From assembly GCF_910578445.1 (NCBI RefSeq), contig NZ_CAJTQC010000003.1, positions 153,804 to 217,803 on the forward strand: a stretch of DNA of 64,000 nucleotides, in the 5' to 3' direction. Positions 45,270 through 54,263 of this stretch are shown here, piece by piece; positions within the stretch are counted from its first letter, which is position 1; each line of letters begins with the position of its first letter. Under the pieces are notes generated by a model. It searched no databases and was not told where the DNA came from. It saw only the letters and a program-made list of their open reading frames with translations. The stretch comes from an uncultured Duncaniella sp. (lineage in GTDB: Bacteria > Bacteroidota > Bacteroidia > Bacteroidales > Muribaculaceae). The translations under genes were made by a program, and so were the position numbers.

Positions 45270-46964
45270 TTATGCTTTCCAGCTGTCTTTAAGGGCGATG
45301 GTGCGGTTGAAAATCAGTTCGCCGGGCTTTGAGTCCTGATCGAGCGTGAAATAACCGATGCGCTGGAACTGTAACGGAAGTCCCGGTTTTGCGATTTCGG
45401 CGAGGTATGGTTCTACCTTTATGTGCTCTACGATTTTTAATGAGTCGGGATTGAGCATTTCGCGGAAGTCACGTTCGGTTTCGGCAGCAGGATTCTCTAC
45501 GTTGAACAGGCGGTCGTAGATGCGGGCTGTGGCATCGATGGCATGTTCGGCCGAAACCCAGTGGAGTGTTCCTTTGACCTTTCGTGAGCTTCCGGGCAGT
45601 CCGCTGCGGGTGTCGGGGTCGTATGTGCAGTAGATTTCCTCGATGTTTCCGTCCGAGTCTTTCTTTACGCCGGTGCATTTGATGATGTATGCACCTTTCA
45701 GGCGTACTTCTCCGTTGGGAGCGAGGCGGAAGAATTTCTTGGGCGGATTTTCCATGAAATCGTCACGTTCGATATAGATTTCACGGCTGAAAGGCATCTG
45801 GTGTGTGCCTGAGCCTTCTTCTTCGGGATTGTTTTCCATCTCGACGGTCTCAACCTGTCCTTCCGGATAGTTCGTGATGATGACCTTGACCGGATTGATG
45901 ACAGCCATACCGCGGGTTGCCACTTTGTTGAGGTCGTCGCGGACAGCATGTTCAAGCAGTGAGATGCTGTTGAGGGCTTCATATTTCGTATAACCGATGG
46001 CGTCGATGAAGTTGCGGACGGCGCGCGGAGTGAAACCGCGACGGCGCAGACCGGAAATGGTCGGCATGCGGGGGTCGTCCCATCCTGCAACGAGTCCTTC
46101 CTTGACAAGCTGGAGCAGCTTGCGCTTTGACATGACTGTATATGTGAGGTTGAGGCGGTTGAACTCAATCTGGCGGGGGCAGTAGCTCTCGTCGGCGAGT
46201 TCTTTTACGAAATATTCATACAGCGGACGGTGAGGCACAAACTCAAGTGTGCATATCGAGTGGGTGACTCCTTCGAAATAGTCGCTCTGGCCGTGTGCGA
46301 AGTCATACATCGGGTAGACTTTCCAAGTAGTGCCTGTGCGGTGGTGGGGAGTCTTGATGATTCGATACATGATTGGGTCGCGGAAGTGCATGTTGGAGCT
46401 TGCCATGTCGATTTTGGCACGGAGCACGCGTGCGCCTTCCTCAAACTCTCCGGCGTTCATGCGTTGGAAAAGGTCAAGATTCTCTTCGACCGAACGGTTG
46501 CGGTAGGGGCTTTCAGTTCCGGGTTGTGTCGGAGTGCCCTTCTGAGCTGCAATCTGCTCGGAAGTCTGATCGTCGACATATGCCTTTCCTTCTTTGATCA
46601 TGCGGATGGCGAGATCATAGAGCTTGGGGAAATAATCAGATGCGTAATATTCACGGTCACCCCAGTCAAATCCGAGCCAGTGGATGTCTTCGCGGATTGA
46701 ATCCACGTATTCAACGTCCTCCTTGACAGGGTTGGTGTCGTCGAAACGCAGGTTGCATGTACCGCCAAACTTTTCAGCGATACCGAAGTCCATACAGATG
46801 GCCTTTGCGTGGCCTATATGTAGATATCCGTTAGGTTCTGGTGGAAAACGGGTGTTGAGACGGCCTCCGTTCTTACCGGCCTGAAGGTCCTCGAGGACAA
46901 GCTGTTCGACAAAGTTAAGGCCTTTGGACTCTTGTGGTGGTGTGACTTGACTATTATTTTCCAT
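45270..46964 (-). CDS. glnS: Glutaminyl-tRNA synthetase
   Basis: The 564-residue class I synthetase charges tRNA-Gln directly. HIGHAK at residues 49-54 is the class I signature, and VMSKRKL is the KMSKS-equivalent loop. Other conserved parts are RFPPEPNGYLHIGHA, FRFDDTNPVKEDVEYVDSI-type region (here LRFDDTNP), and the C-terminal anticodon-binding beta-barrels. Length is normal. It has its own TAnnTTTG promoter (47010-47017). Confidence 0.97.
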   Translation of the reverse strand: MENNSQVTPPQESKGLNFVEQLVLEDLQAGKNGGRLNTRFPPEPNGYLHIGHAKAICMDFGIAEKFGGTCNLRFDDTNPVKEDVEYVDSIREDIHWLGFDWGDREYYASDYFPKLYDLAIRMIKEGKAYVDDQTSEQIAAQKGTPTQPGTESPYRNRSVEENLDLFQRMNAGEFEEGARVLRAKIDMASSNMHFRDPIMYRIIKTPHHRTGTTWKVYPMYDFAHGQSDYFEGVTHSICTLEFVPHRPLYEYFVKELADESYCPRQIEFNRLNLTYTVMSKRKLLQLVKEGLVAGWDDPRMPTISGLRRRGFTPRAVRNFIDAIGYTKYEALNSISLLEHAVRDDLNKVATRGMAVINPVKVIITNYPEGQVETVEMENNPEEEGSGTHQMPFSREIYIERDDFMENPPKKFFRLAPNGEVRLKGAYIIKCTGVKKDSDGNIEEIYCTYDPDTRSGLPGSSRKVKGTLHWVSAEHAIDATARIYDRLFNVENPAAETERDFREMLNPDSLKIVEHIKVEPYLAEIAKPGLPLQFQRIGYFTLDQDSKPGELIFNRTIALKDSWKA

Positions 46965-47009
46965 TACGGGAGAATGTTAAAAAATATGGTTTTGTCTGTA
47001 TTTTAATGT

Positions 47010-47017
47010 GCAAAGAT
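47010..47017 (-). promoter_or_regulatory. Candidate -7 element of glnS
   Basis: TATCTTTG on the minus strand matches TAnnTTTG exactly, 45 bp upstream of the glnS start. A clear -33 TTTG is lacking. Confidence 0.5.
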
Positions 47018-47486
47018 AGTCACAATTTTTTGAAAACACCCAACTTGGTTCCAAAAATCAGGTTTATGCAAGTCTGTAGGTCTGATTCTTATCGTTTCAC
47101 CTCTGAATTTCGATGGCAGCGACTTTGGCAACACCAACATCGTCTGACTGCACCAAAACTGTATTCAGAGACTGTCAATATTAATAAGTACGCATAGGAT
47201 TGTTTTGCGTTTGGTATTGCGACATCGTCAACGGTCAGATTATTTTCGTCAAATCAGGCACTTTCCCGACATTCCCAAATCTTTCCCCAACATGTCCCAA
47301 CAAATTTTTCACGACAGAACTAATTGGAACAATCAAGTGATAGCGGAATCTTCCGATTCTCGTTATACTGCTTGTTGGTTTGCAGTGTGACCATTGCAAT
47401 GATAACGCAATTCAGGATAGCATAGCACTCCATTAAAATGAAAATCCATGAACAATTCACTAATTAGATGCAAAATCAAGGAATGA

Positions 47487-47570
47487 TATTATCAAATCGA
47501 GAAATACACCCGCGCCGTCGATTCTCTCAAACGCGAAGCCATCGACTCGTTGCCGGATATCTCCTTTTGA
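47487..47570 (+). pseudogene. Short coding-like remnant
   Basis: After a stop codon at 47484 the frame reads YYQIEKYTRAVDSLKREAI followed by DSLPDISF and TGA. Third positions are strongly G/C, unlike the surrounding AT-rich spacer, and the Lys/Glu-rich helical text looks like a genuine protein C-terminus. There is no start codon. It may be the end of a deleted gene; the parent family is not recognised. Confidence 0.35.
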
Positions 47571-47613
47571 CCAATCGTATTTGATTGAAAATTAAAAAGT
47601 ATTACTTTTGTAT

Positions 47614-48588
47614 ATGGAAACGAACAATTCTAACCTCGTAATCTACAAGGCTCCTGACGGAAAAATGTCGATTGATGTTACAGTTCAGAATGAGACCGTA
47701 TGGCTCAGTCAGAGACAAATGGCAGAACTTTTCGGCAAGGACCAGTCTGTCATCGCCCGTCATATCTCCAATGTTTTCAAGGAGGGAGAACTGGAGAAGG
47801 AAAGTAATATGCAAATTTTGCATAATACTCTTTCAAAGTTCAAGCCAACGCAGGTTTACAGTCTTGATGTGATCATATCTGTTGGCTATCGCGTCAAGTC
47901 GAAACGAGGTACTCAATTCCGTATCTGGGCAAATCAGGTTTTGAAACAGTACCTCTTGCAAGGCTACGCCATTAACGAACGAGTTGCTGCGCAGAAGTAT
48001 GACGAGTTGAGCCAGTTGGTAAAGGTGTTGGGTCGCACCATACAGAATCAGGAGAAGCTGACGGAGGACAGCCGTTCGTTGCTTGATGTAGTTGTCGATT
48101 ACACATACGCACTCGACACCCTCGACCGCTATGATTATCAGGAGTTGAAGATTGAGGACACCACCGGCAAAGAGGCGTTCCATGCCACATACGAAAACGC
48201 AATGGAAGTCATCCGCGAACTTCATGAAAAATTCGGTGGTAGCACATTGTTCGGTAACGAGAAAGATGACTCCTTCAAAAGCTCAATCGGTCAGATTTAC
48301 CAGACTTTCGGCGGTGTTGACCTGTACCCATCTGTGGAGGAGAAGGCGGCGATGCTTCTGTACCTTGTTACCAAGAACCACTCTTTCAGTGACGGCAACA
48401 AACGAATTGCCGCCACACTGTTCCTGTGGTTCCTCAACGGCAACGGTATCCTTTATAATGAGGACGGCTCAAAGCGTATCGCCGACAACACCCTTGTTGC
48501 TCTCACTCTTATGATTGCCGAAAGCCGCACTGAAGAAAAGGACACAATGGTCAAAGTAATCGTCAACCTAATCAATAAGAACAACTAA
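47614..48588 (+). CDS. RhuM-Fic/Doc fusion protein
   Basis: The 324-residue cytoplasmic protein joins an N-terminal RhuM domain (residues ~1-160: VWLSQRQMAELFGKDQSVIARHI, YSLDVIISVGYRVKSKRGTQFRIWAN) to a C-terminal Fic/Doc domain. The catalytic loop is HSFSDGNKR, starting at His256, of the form HxFxDGNKR. Fic enzymes transfer AMP or other nucleotide parts to proteins, while Doc phosphorylates EF-Tu; which applies here is unclear. RhuM proteins are linked to virulence islands and restriction loci. The start is the ATG at 47614. No antitoxin gene is adjacent. The G/C-rich third positions differ from the flanking AT-rich spacers. Confidence 0.88.
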   Translation: METNNSNLVIYKAPDGKMSIDVTVQNETVWLSQRQMAELFGKDQSVIARHISNVFKEGELEKESNMQILHNTLSKFKPTQVYSLDVIISVGYRVKSKRGTQFRIWANQVLKQYLLQGYAINERVAAQKYDELSQLVKVLGRTIQNQEKLTEDSRSLLDVVVDYTYALDTLDRYDYQELKIEDTTGKEAFHATYENAMEVIRELHEKFGGSTLFGNEKDDSFKSSIGQIYQTFGGVDLYPSVEEKAAMLLYLVTKNHSFSDGNKRIAATLFLWFLNGNGILYNEDGSKRIADNTLVALTLMIAESRTEEKDTMVKVIVNLINKNN

Positions 48589-49126
48589 AGTTCTATCTTT
48601 TTTTCATCTCTCCTCATAGAGAGATTAATCAAACTACATATTCAAGATAGATGAAGATTCTCTATAATCTTATAGAAGAAACATATAAGGCGCTACTTTT
48701 TTATGAAATATCGGTTACTTTCGTAAGATAGCGGTTTTATAAATCATAGCGAATAAAACAGATGAAGAATTCCTCGTATAAATTACGATTTATAAAATAA
48801 AGTCTTCATGGAAGCCGTCCGTTCTGGCTATTGGCTGTAAATGATTTAAATAGCCTATATATTGCGTGTGTAGTATGTGTAAAATTGATGTATATTAGTG
48901 GGTGTATCCCGTATAAAGGCGTGTAACTCGTTGTAACTCATTTGATTAACAAATTTTAACGGGGGGGGTAATTTTTGTTTGCATAATTGTGAAAAAATGT
49001 TGAATTTTGCACCCCGAAAAATGCAATTAAACCATTATCACCAACTGTGCAGATACAGCTGCAACAGACTGCCGGATGCTCTCTATTGCTTTAAAGTGAT
49101 AAGGAAATTAACAAATACAGATTTTG
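48589..49126 (+). promoter_or_regulatory. Upstream region of the fimbrial operon with G-tract
   Basis: This AT-rich stretch of about 540 bp has no gene. A 7-bp stem (48606-48612 with 48619-48625) may terminate the RhuM-Fic transcript. A run of eight G (48961-48968, preceded by a C) stands out; 9 bp after it comes TTTG (48978-48981) and, 20 bp further, GAATTTTG (49002-49009), 7 of 8 to TAnnTTTG. This is the best promoter candidate for the operon, with a leader of about 110 nt. An 11-bp inverted pair (48735-48745, 48787-48797) is AT-only and may be chance. Confidence 0.5.
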
Positions 49127-49711
49127 ATGAAATCAATAAAACAATTACTATTGATGCTTGCAATCTCTGTTACAAGCGCAGCGTACGGACAGGATATTGC
49201 CGTAAAGACAAATGTCCTTGACGATTTGATACTTGATATCAATATCGGAACCGAGATAGGATTGGCTCCTAAATGGACTGTGGACATTCCCCTAAGCATT
49301 AACGACTGGAATCTAAGCCATGATCGCCGATGGAAACATCTATCCATCCAGCCCGGTGTGAGATATTGGTTCTGTGACCGTTTTTCCGGTCATTTTGTCG
49401 GTTTGCACACCCATGGCGGTATATTCAACATGGGAGGCTTTGACGGCAAGATCAATATGTTAGGGACGGATTTCACCAAACTTGCAAACAGTCGTTTTCA
49501 GGGATGGTTCATTGGCGGTGGAATCAGCTACGGCTATGCGTGGATGCTGGGAACCCATTGGAACATCGAGGCCGAGATTGGCTTCGGGTATTCTTATTCG
49601 CGCTACGACCAGTTCCGTTGTGCAGGATGTGGCAAGAAGGTGCGTTCTAATATGCCGCATAATTATGTAGGGCCGACCAAGGCCGCCGTCAATATGGTGT
49701 ATTTGTTTTAA
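49127..49711 (+). CDS. DUF3575 outer-membrane protein of the fimbrial operon
   Basis: The 194-residue product has a signal peptide (MKSIKQLLLMLAISVTSAAYG) and a beta-strand-rich body with the DUF3575 pattern: VKTNVLDDLILDINIGTEIGL, IQPGVRYWF, and a C-terminal YVGPTKAAVNMVYLF ending in an aromatic residue, as in small outer-membrane barrels. Genes of this family often open Bacteroidales fimbrial operons. The ATG at 49127 is used rather than a TTG one codon before. GTG of the next gene follows 13 bp later. Confidence 0.85.
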   Translation: MKSIKQLLLMLAISVTSAAYGQDIAVKTNVLDDLILDINIGTEIGLAPKWTVDIPLSINDWNLSHDRRWKHLSIQPGVRYWFCDRFSGHFVGLHTHGGIFNMGGFDGKINMLGTDFTKLANSRFQGWFIGGGISYGYAWMLGTHWNIEAEIGFGYSYSRYDQFRCAGCGKKVRSNMPHNYVGPTKAAVNMVYLF

Positions 49712-49724
49712 ACAGTAAGTAATT

Positions 49725-51161
49725 GTGAAAAGGTTGTTGAGTTTGGCTATGCCGGCAATATTCGTTTTGTTTGCCGGTGCTGAAAACGTCGTGACCAATG
49801 TGTCTGTCGAAAATCTGAGAATGGAAAGAGACGGCGGTCATATCTGTATTGATATGAACCTTGTACTTTCCGAACTTGATGTTGAATCAAACAGGAGTGT
49901 GCGTTTGTCGCCGTGGCTTCACAAAGGCAGTGATTCAATTCCTCTTCCCTCGGTTGACATACACGGACGACGCCGGTATTATTACAATCTGCGAAATAAC
50001 AGTAATATGATGGTCTCCGGCAAAGACCGCATGGTATTTCAGGCCAAGGAGGCGCCCGGGCGGGTTACATATCATGAGCTCGTGCCTTTTCAGGACTGGA
50101 TGGACGGAGCTACAATCCGAATACAGCGAACCGACAATGGATGTTGCGGGCATGTTCTTCTCAACGAGCATGGCGATGTCGGTATGTATCAGGACCGATT
50201 TTTCCCCGATCTGCTTTATATCAGGCCATCGGCTTCGCGAGAGAAACGACGCACTCTCGAGGGCCGGGCATATATCGACTTTCCGGTTGACCAGACCATA
50301 ATATATCCCGATTATCGACGCAATTCAATTGAGCTGACGGCAATCCGTGCGACAATTGACACAATCCGCAATGATGTCGATGCCAAAATAGACAGCGTGT
50401 GGCTTAAGGGTTTCGCATCGCCCGAGAGCCCTTATTCACACAATACAGATCTTGCCAAAGGGCGAACAGAGGCTCTCCGCCACTATATACAGCAGCTGTA
50501 TCGCTTCGACGATGTGACCATGATAACCGACTTTGAGCCGGAAGACTGGGCCGGACTACGATTGGCCGTTGACGGCTCAAATCTTGACCACCGCAGTGAG
50601 ATACTCAACCTAATCGACTCGGACATGGAACCTGATATGAAAGAGAATCAGATAAAGCGTATGTATCCTCAGGACTATCGGTTCATGCTCGACACATATT
50701 ATCCTGCGTTACGCCATACCGATTATAAGGTATCGTATGTCATACGCACATATCACGACCCTGTAGAGATTCTTGCCGTGATGAGAGAACATCCACAAAA
50801 TCTGAGTCTTAATGAGTTCTACATCGCAGCCGGCGATATGGAACCCGGAAGCGATGAATTTACGGAAGTATTCGAGACGGCTGTCAGAATGTTTCCCGAT
50901 GATGCTATCGCAAATCTCAATGCTGCTAACGCGGCCATACGTCAAGATGATTTAGCGAAGGCGGCCAGATATATCGAAAAGGCAGGCAACTCTCCCGAAG
51001 CCATTTATGCGCGAGGCGCAATGGCAATAAGGGCTCGCGACTTCAAGACAGCCCGCCGCTATCTTACCGAGGCAAAGGAAGCAGGGCTTGCAAAAGCGGC
51101 CGAAACTCTCGATGAGCTTGAAAAGAGGATTTCATATTCACCTAATAATAAAACAAATTAA
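49725..51161 (+). CDS. DUF3868/OmpA-like protein of the fimbrial operon
   Basis: The 478-residue exported protein starts with GTG and a signal peptide (KRLLSLAMPAIFVLFAGA). The N-terminal DUF3868 domain (to ~190) has VSVENLRMERDGGHICIDMNLVLS. An OmpA-like domain follows (~205-300): SVWLKGFASPESPYSHN, then LAKGRTEALRHYIQ, similar to the peptidoglycan-binding pattern. The C-terminus has TPR-like helices (IANLNAANAAIRQDDLAKAARYIEKAG). It could anchor or assemble the fimbria at the cell wall; this is inference from the family and its partner DUF3575. Confidence 0.83.
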   Translation: MKRLLSLAMPAIFVLFAGAENVVTNVSVENLRMERDGGHICIDMNLVLSELDVESNRSVRLSPWLHKGSDSIPLPSVDIHGRRRYYYNLRNNSNMMVSGKDRMVFQAKEAPGRVTYHELVPFQDWMDGATIRIQRTDNGCCGHVLLNEHGDVGMYQDRFFPDLLYIRPSASREKRRTLEGRAYIDFPVDQTIIYPDYRRNSIELTAIRATIDTIRNDVDAKIDSVWLKGFASPESPYSHNTDLAKGRTEALRHYIQQLYRFDDVTMITDFEPEDWAGLRLAVDGSNLDHRSEILNLIDSDMEPDMKENQIKRMYPQDYRFMLDTYYPALRHTDYKVSYVIRTYHDPVEILAVMREHPQNLSLNEFYIAAGDMEPGSDEFTEVFETAVRMFPDDAIANLNAANAAIRQDDLAKAARYIEKAGNSPEAIYARGAMAIRARDFKTARRYLTEAKEAGLAKAAETLDELEKRISYSPNNKTN

Positions 51162-51178
51162 AAGACCTAAAGTTTATT

Positions 51179-52957
51179 ATGAAAAAAAACTTTATTCTTT
51201 TGTCGGCTGGTGTGATGCTTCTTGCGAGCGGTTGCTCTAATGACATCACAGAACCTGACATCAACCCGGGTAATATGTCGGATGGCAATGCCAGATATAT
51301 TACCGTAGCAATTTCGGGTCTGCCCGAAGCAAATTCCCGTGGCGATGAGAACTCAGACTATGAGTTTGGCTCGGAGGCAGAAAACACAGTGAAAAGCGTG
51401 CGTTTCTATTTCTTTGACGATAATGGAGCCGCCGCTAACGTGAAGCGCTGCAGCGATGGTTCTTACCTCAACTACTTCGATTGGAGTGCCAAAGAAGATC
51501 CCGAAATCGATAAGAATGAAGGCGCCAATGCACCTAACATCGAAAAAACCATCAAGGCAACTCTGGTCATCAACACCAAAGAAGGCGACCATCTTCCGAC
51601 AAGAATCGCGGCAATTGTCAATCCCACAACCCAGCTTGGCGACGAGTCCCGCGACCTCGCATCTCTGCGCAATGTAATTAGCGACTACAAGACTTCGATT
51701 GCCAACTATGGCTTCACAATGAGTACATCGGTATATCTCGGTTTGAACAAAACCGAAGTAACCAGCACCGAAATCCCCGAGTCTTCAATTCAGGATACGC
51801 CTCAGGGCGCTCTGCTCCAGCCGGTAGTGGTGTATGTCGAACGTGTGATAGCCAAGGTGCGTGTTAAGGTTGATGCCACATCTTTCGAAGGTCGTATCAA
51901 GACCATCGGCGGCAATACAGCCATCGCTCTTGTCGATGACAAAAACAACCCAATCATGGCTGATGACAAGCCGGTATATGCCAAGTTCTCCAACTGGAAT
52001 CTCACCGGAACCACCTCAAAATCATGGCTTAACAAGCACATCAACCCGGCATGGGATGGAATCACGGATTTTGACTGGACATGGAACTATCCTACATTCT
52101 TCCGCAGCTACTGGGCATGGAACTGCCCCGGTGCAGGTCGCAACTATTTCTCATACAACCAACTGATTGGCGAAACCGGCCAGAAATTCGGAACAACGGC
52201 TTCTTCGCTTTACTGCTCCGAGAACGCAGCCACCAACACCAATTTCGATAACGGTGTCGGCGACCAGTATCCCACGTGCGGTATTCTCTGCGCAGTTCTC
52301 TGCTATGAGAACGGCAACCCGGTTGAATTCTACAAGTTCCTTGGCGAAACACACATTGGTGAAGACAACTTGATCACAGCCATGCTCTCATCAATCCAGA
52401 GCCGTAAGCAGTTATACTCTTATAAAGAGGTCGGTGGCAAGAAGGTGTTTACCGAAATCTCGAAAGAAGACATCGAACTCGAAACAGCCTATGCTGCAAA
52501 CAAAGCCACTCTTGACAATGCAACAAAAGGACGCTACCATTCTTACCTGACACTCTCGAAGGTCGGTTCAGGAAAGAAGTGGTTTGCATCTGACAGAGAG
52601 GATCAGGATGTAACCAAAGACTTCCTCAAGGAGGCAGATGTAATCAAGTTCATCCAGGAGACAACCGGCGCGGTAAATATTTGGAAAGAAGGTATGACTT
52701 ACTATTACTTCCCCATCGAGCACCTCGGCAAGATGGGCGCTGACGGCAAGAACTATGGTAAGAACGGTGTTGTGCGCAACCATATCTATGACTCGACCAT
52801 CACCGAACTTTATGGTCTTGGCACACCAGTCTACAACCCTGATGAGACAATATATCCCGAAAAGCCCAAGGACAACGATTCTTATATTGCCGCTAAGATC
52901 AATATCCTGTCGTGGCGTCTGGTCAACAACAACGTAAAACTTGAATGGCCCAAATGA
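51179..52957 (+). CDS. Mfa1-like major fimbrial subunit lipoprotein
   Basis: The 592-residue lipoprotein has a lipobox at Cys19 (LLASGC). The N-terminal half has the FimA/Mfa1 pattern: ITVAISGLPEANSRG, VKSVRFYFFDDNG, LVINTKEG, and a second fimbrillin domain from about residue 215 on (VERVIAKVRVKVDATSF). In type V pili the mature pilin is made by protease removal of the N-terminal strand and polymerises by donor-strand exchange; the Arg in EANSRG is a candidate processing site. The final segment INILSWRLVNNNVKLEW resembles the C-terminal strand of these pilins. The hairpin at 53001 follows it, as expected for a pilin made in excess. Confidence 0.88.
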   Translation: MKKNFILLSAGVMLLASGCSNDITEPDINPGNMSDGNARYITVAISGLPEANSRGDENSDYEFGSEAENTVKSVRFYFFDDNGAAANVKRCSDGSYLNYFDWSAKEDPEIDKNEGANAPNIEKTIKATLVINTKEGDHLPTRIAAIVNPTTQLGDESRDLASLRNVISDYKTSIANYGFTMSTSVYLGLNKTEVTSTEIPESSIQDTPQGALLQPVVVYVERVIAKVRVKVDATSFEGRIKTIGGNTAIALVDDKNNPIMADDKPVYAKFSNWNLTGTTSKSWLNKHINPAWDGITDFDWTWNYPTFFRSYWAWNCPGAGRNYFSYNQLIGETGQKFGTTASSLYCSENAATNTNFDNGVGDQYPTCGILCAVLCYENGNPVEFYKFLGETHIGEDNLITAMLSSIQSRKQLYSYKEVGGKKVFTEISKEDIELETAYAANKATLDNATKGRYHSYLTLSKVGSGKKWFASDREDQDVTKDFLKEADVIKFIQETTGAVNIWKEGMTYYYFPIEHLGKMGADGKNYGKNGVVRNHIYDSTITELYGLGTPVYNPDETIYPEKPKDNDSYIAAKINILSWRLVNNNVKLEWPK

Positions 52958-53000
52958 TGAGTCGGAGATTTCATATTCTCAACTGATCACAGAATGATAA

Positions 53001-53046
53001 TGAACGGCGGGAAGCTGAAGCCCGCGCGGAGGTTTCCCGCCGTTCA
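53001..53046 (+). terminator. Attenuator/terminator hairpin after the major pilin
   Basis: A perfect 13-bp GC-rich stem (TGAACGGCGGGAA at 53001-53013, its complement at 53034-53046) with a 20-nt loop lies 43 bp after the pilin stop. No long T-run follows. Partial read-through would let the pilin be made at a higher level than the anchor and tip proteins. Confidence 0.7.
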
Positions 53047-53216
53047 CTTATTACTTCGAACCTGAAATTTCAAAACATCTCTCTGAAAACCTGAAGGCCG
53101 GCGCGAATATAACACTCCCGTATGGTCTTCCACCAATTGATTGAAAACTCTGCGGAGATGATATCTCCGCTCCAGATATATTATATAAAAACCGAATATA
53201 GAGCGTGTTTAAAGTC

Positions 53217-54251
53217 ATGAAATCATGTTTATTGGGTAAATACGTCATGCAGGCCTTGTCAGCGTTGGTTGCATGCGTGTTCATGGTGTCCTGCACGGGC
53301 TTCTTTGATTATGAAGGTGACTGCCGTGTACGTTACTTGGTACGTTTCAAGTACGACTACAACATGAAGTTTGCCGATGCCTTCCGGCCTGAGGTCGATG
53401 AAGTGACTTTGCACCTCATTGACAGCGACGGGAACGTAGTTTGGCGAAAGACAGAGTCGGGCGAGGCTCTCAAAGCCGACGGATATGCCATGAATGTAGA
53501 CGTGGCCCCCGGAACATATTCAATGGTGGCATGGTGCAGTTCGGCTTCTCCAGAGACATTCGAGGCCGGGTTTGACGGCACGCGTGAAGGTCTCCATACC
53601 CGCTTCTATACCGAGAGCGCCGACGACAACTCTCAGCACATCAGTAAGAAACTGGACCGTCTGTTTCACGGATACATACCCGATGCCGTTTTCCCCGATG
53701 CCATTGAGGGAGATTTTGAGTACATGATTCCATTGACGAAGGATACAAACCACTTTGTAATCACACTTCAGCAACTATCCGGCGAACCTATCGACAGTGA
53801 ACTTGTCGAGTTTGAGATTACCGACGACAACACTCATCTGTGTTGGGACAATGAGCCATTGGCGGGAAATACGACCACATATCACCAATGGTATAAAACA
53901 ACCGTCGATGTCAATCTTGGGTCCGACAGCAGAAATCAGACGGTGGAAAACAACCGTTTTGCCGGCGTAATCGCCGAGCTCACGACATCACGACTGATGG
54001 AGAACAGTTCCGCCCGACTCAGGGTGTACCGCACCGACAACGGAGAGACCATAGCGTCGATCCGGCTTATCGACGCGCTGTTGCTCGTCATGGGATATGA
54101 GAACTCGCACAGACTTACTGCACAGCAGTATCTTGATTATAAAGACGAATACAACATGACATTCTTCCTCGATGCCAACCACAAGTGGCTCGACGGCTCT
54201 CTTAAAATTGAGTCGTGGCGCGTCGTTTACAAGGATGTGGAGCTTAACTGA
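53217..54251 (+). CDS. Mfa2/FimB-like fimbrial anchor lipoprotein
   Basis: The 344-residue lipoprotein has a lipobox at Cys26 (FMVSC). The body opens with YEGDCRVRYLVRFKYDYNMKFADAF, the characteristic start of the FimB/Mfa2 family, followed by EVDEVTLHLIDSDGNVVW. The C-terminal SWRVVYKDVELN closes the second beta domain. Mfa2 anchors the fimbria to the outer membrane and limits its length. I use the ATG at 53217; a GTG at 53205 in the same frame is possible. It lies 13 bp before the next gene. Confidence 0.88.
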   Translation: MKSCLLGKYVMQALSALVACVFMVSCTGFFDYEGDCRVRYLVRFKYDYNMKFADAFRPEVDEVTLHLIDSDGNVVWRKTESGEALKADGYAMNVDVAPGTYSMVAWCSSASPETFEAGFDGTREGLHTRFYTESADDNSQHISKKLDRLFHGYIPDAVFPDAIEGDFEYMIPLTKDTNHFVITLQQLSGEPIDSELVEFEITDDNTHLCWDNEPLAGNTTTYHQWYKTTVDVNLGSDSRNQTVENNRFAGVIAELTTSRLMENSSARLRVYRTDNGETIASIRLIDALLLVMGYENSHRLTAQQYLDYKDEYNMTFFLDANHKWLDGSLKIESWRVVYKDVELN

Positions 54252-54263
54252 GCATAACATTGT

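Larger units (their letters stand above)
46965..47613. other. Gene-poor stretch between glnS and the RhuM-Fic gene
   Basis: About 650 bp without a gene I can support. It contains the glnS promoter (TATCTTTG, minus strand, 47010-47017) and, at the far end, a short codon-like remnant (47487-47570). Small open frames of 60-odd codons (e.g. 47006-47197, 47205-47390) lack ribosome-binding sites and recognisable content. The region looks like a site of past insertion or deletion. Confidence 0.5.

Noticed and set aside
47205..47390. A 61-codon open frame between glnS and the RhuM-Fic gene
   Set aside because: The composition is not protein-like, there is no ribosome-binding site, and the other frames are equally open in places.
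47603..47610. TACTTTTG as promoter of the RhuM-Fic gene
   Set aside because: It matches TAnnTTTG but ends three bases before the ATG, so transcription would begin at or within the first codon. It may be chance in an AT-rich stretch.
48735..48797. An 11-bp inverted pair as borders of an invertible fimbrial promoter
   Set aside because: The arms (TTTTATAAATC and complement) are short and nearly all A/T, the enclosed 41 bp holds no TAnnTTTG box, and no invertase gene is nearby.
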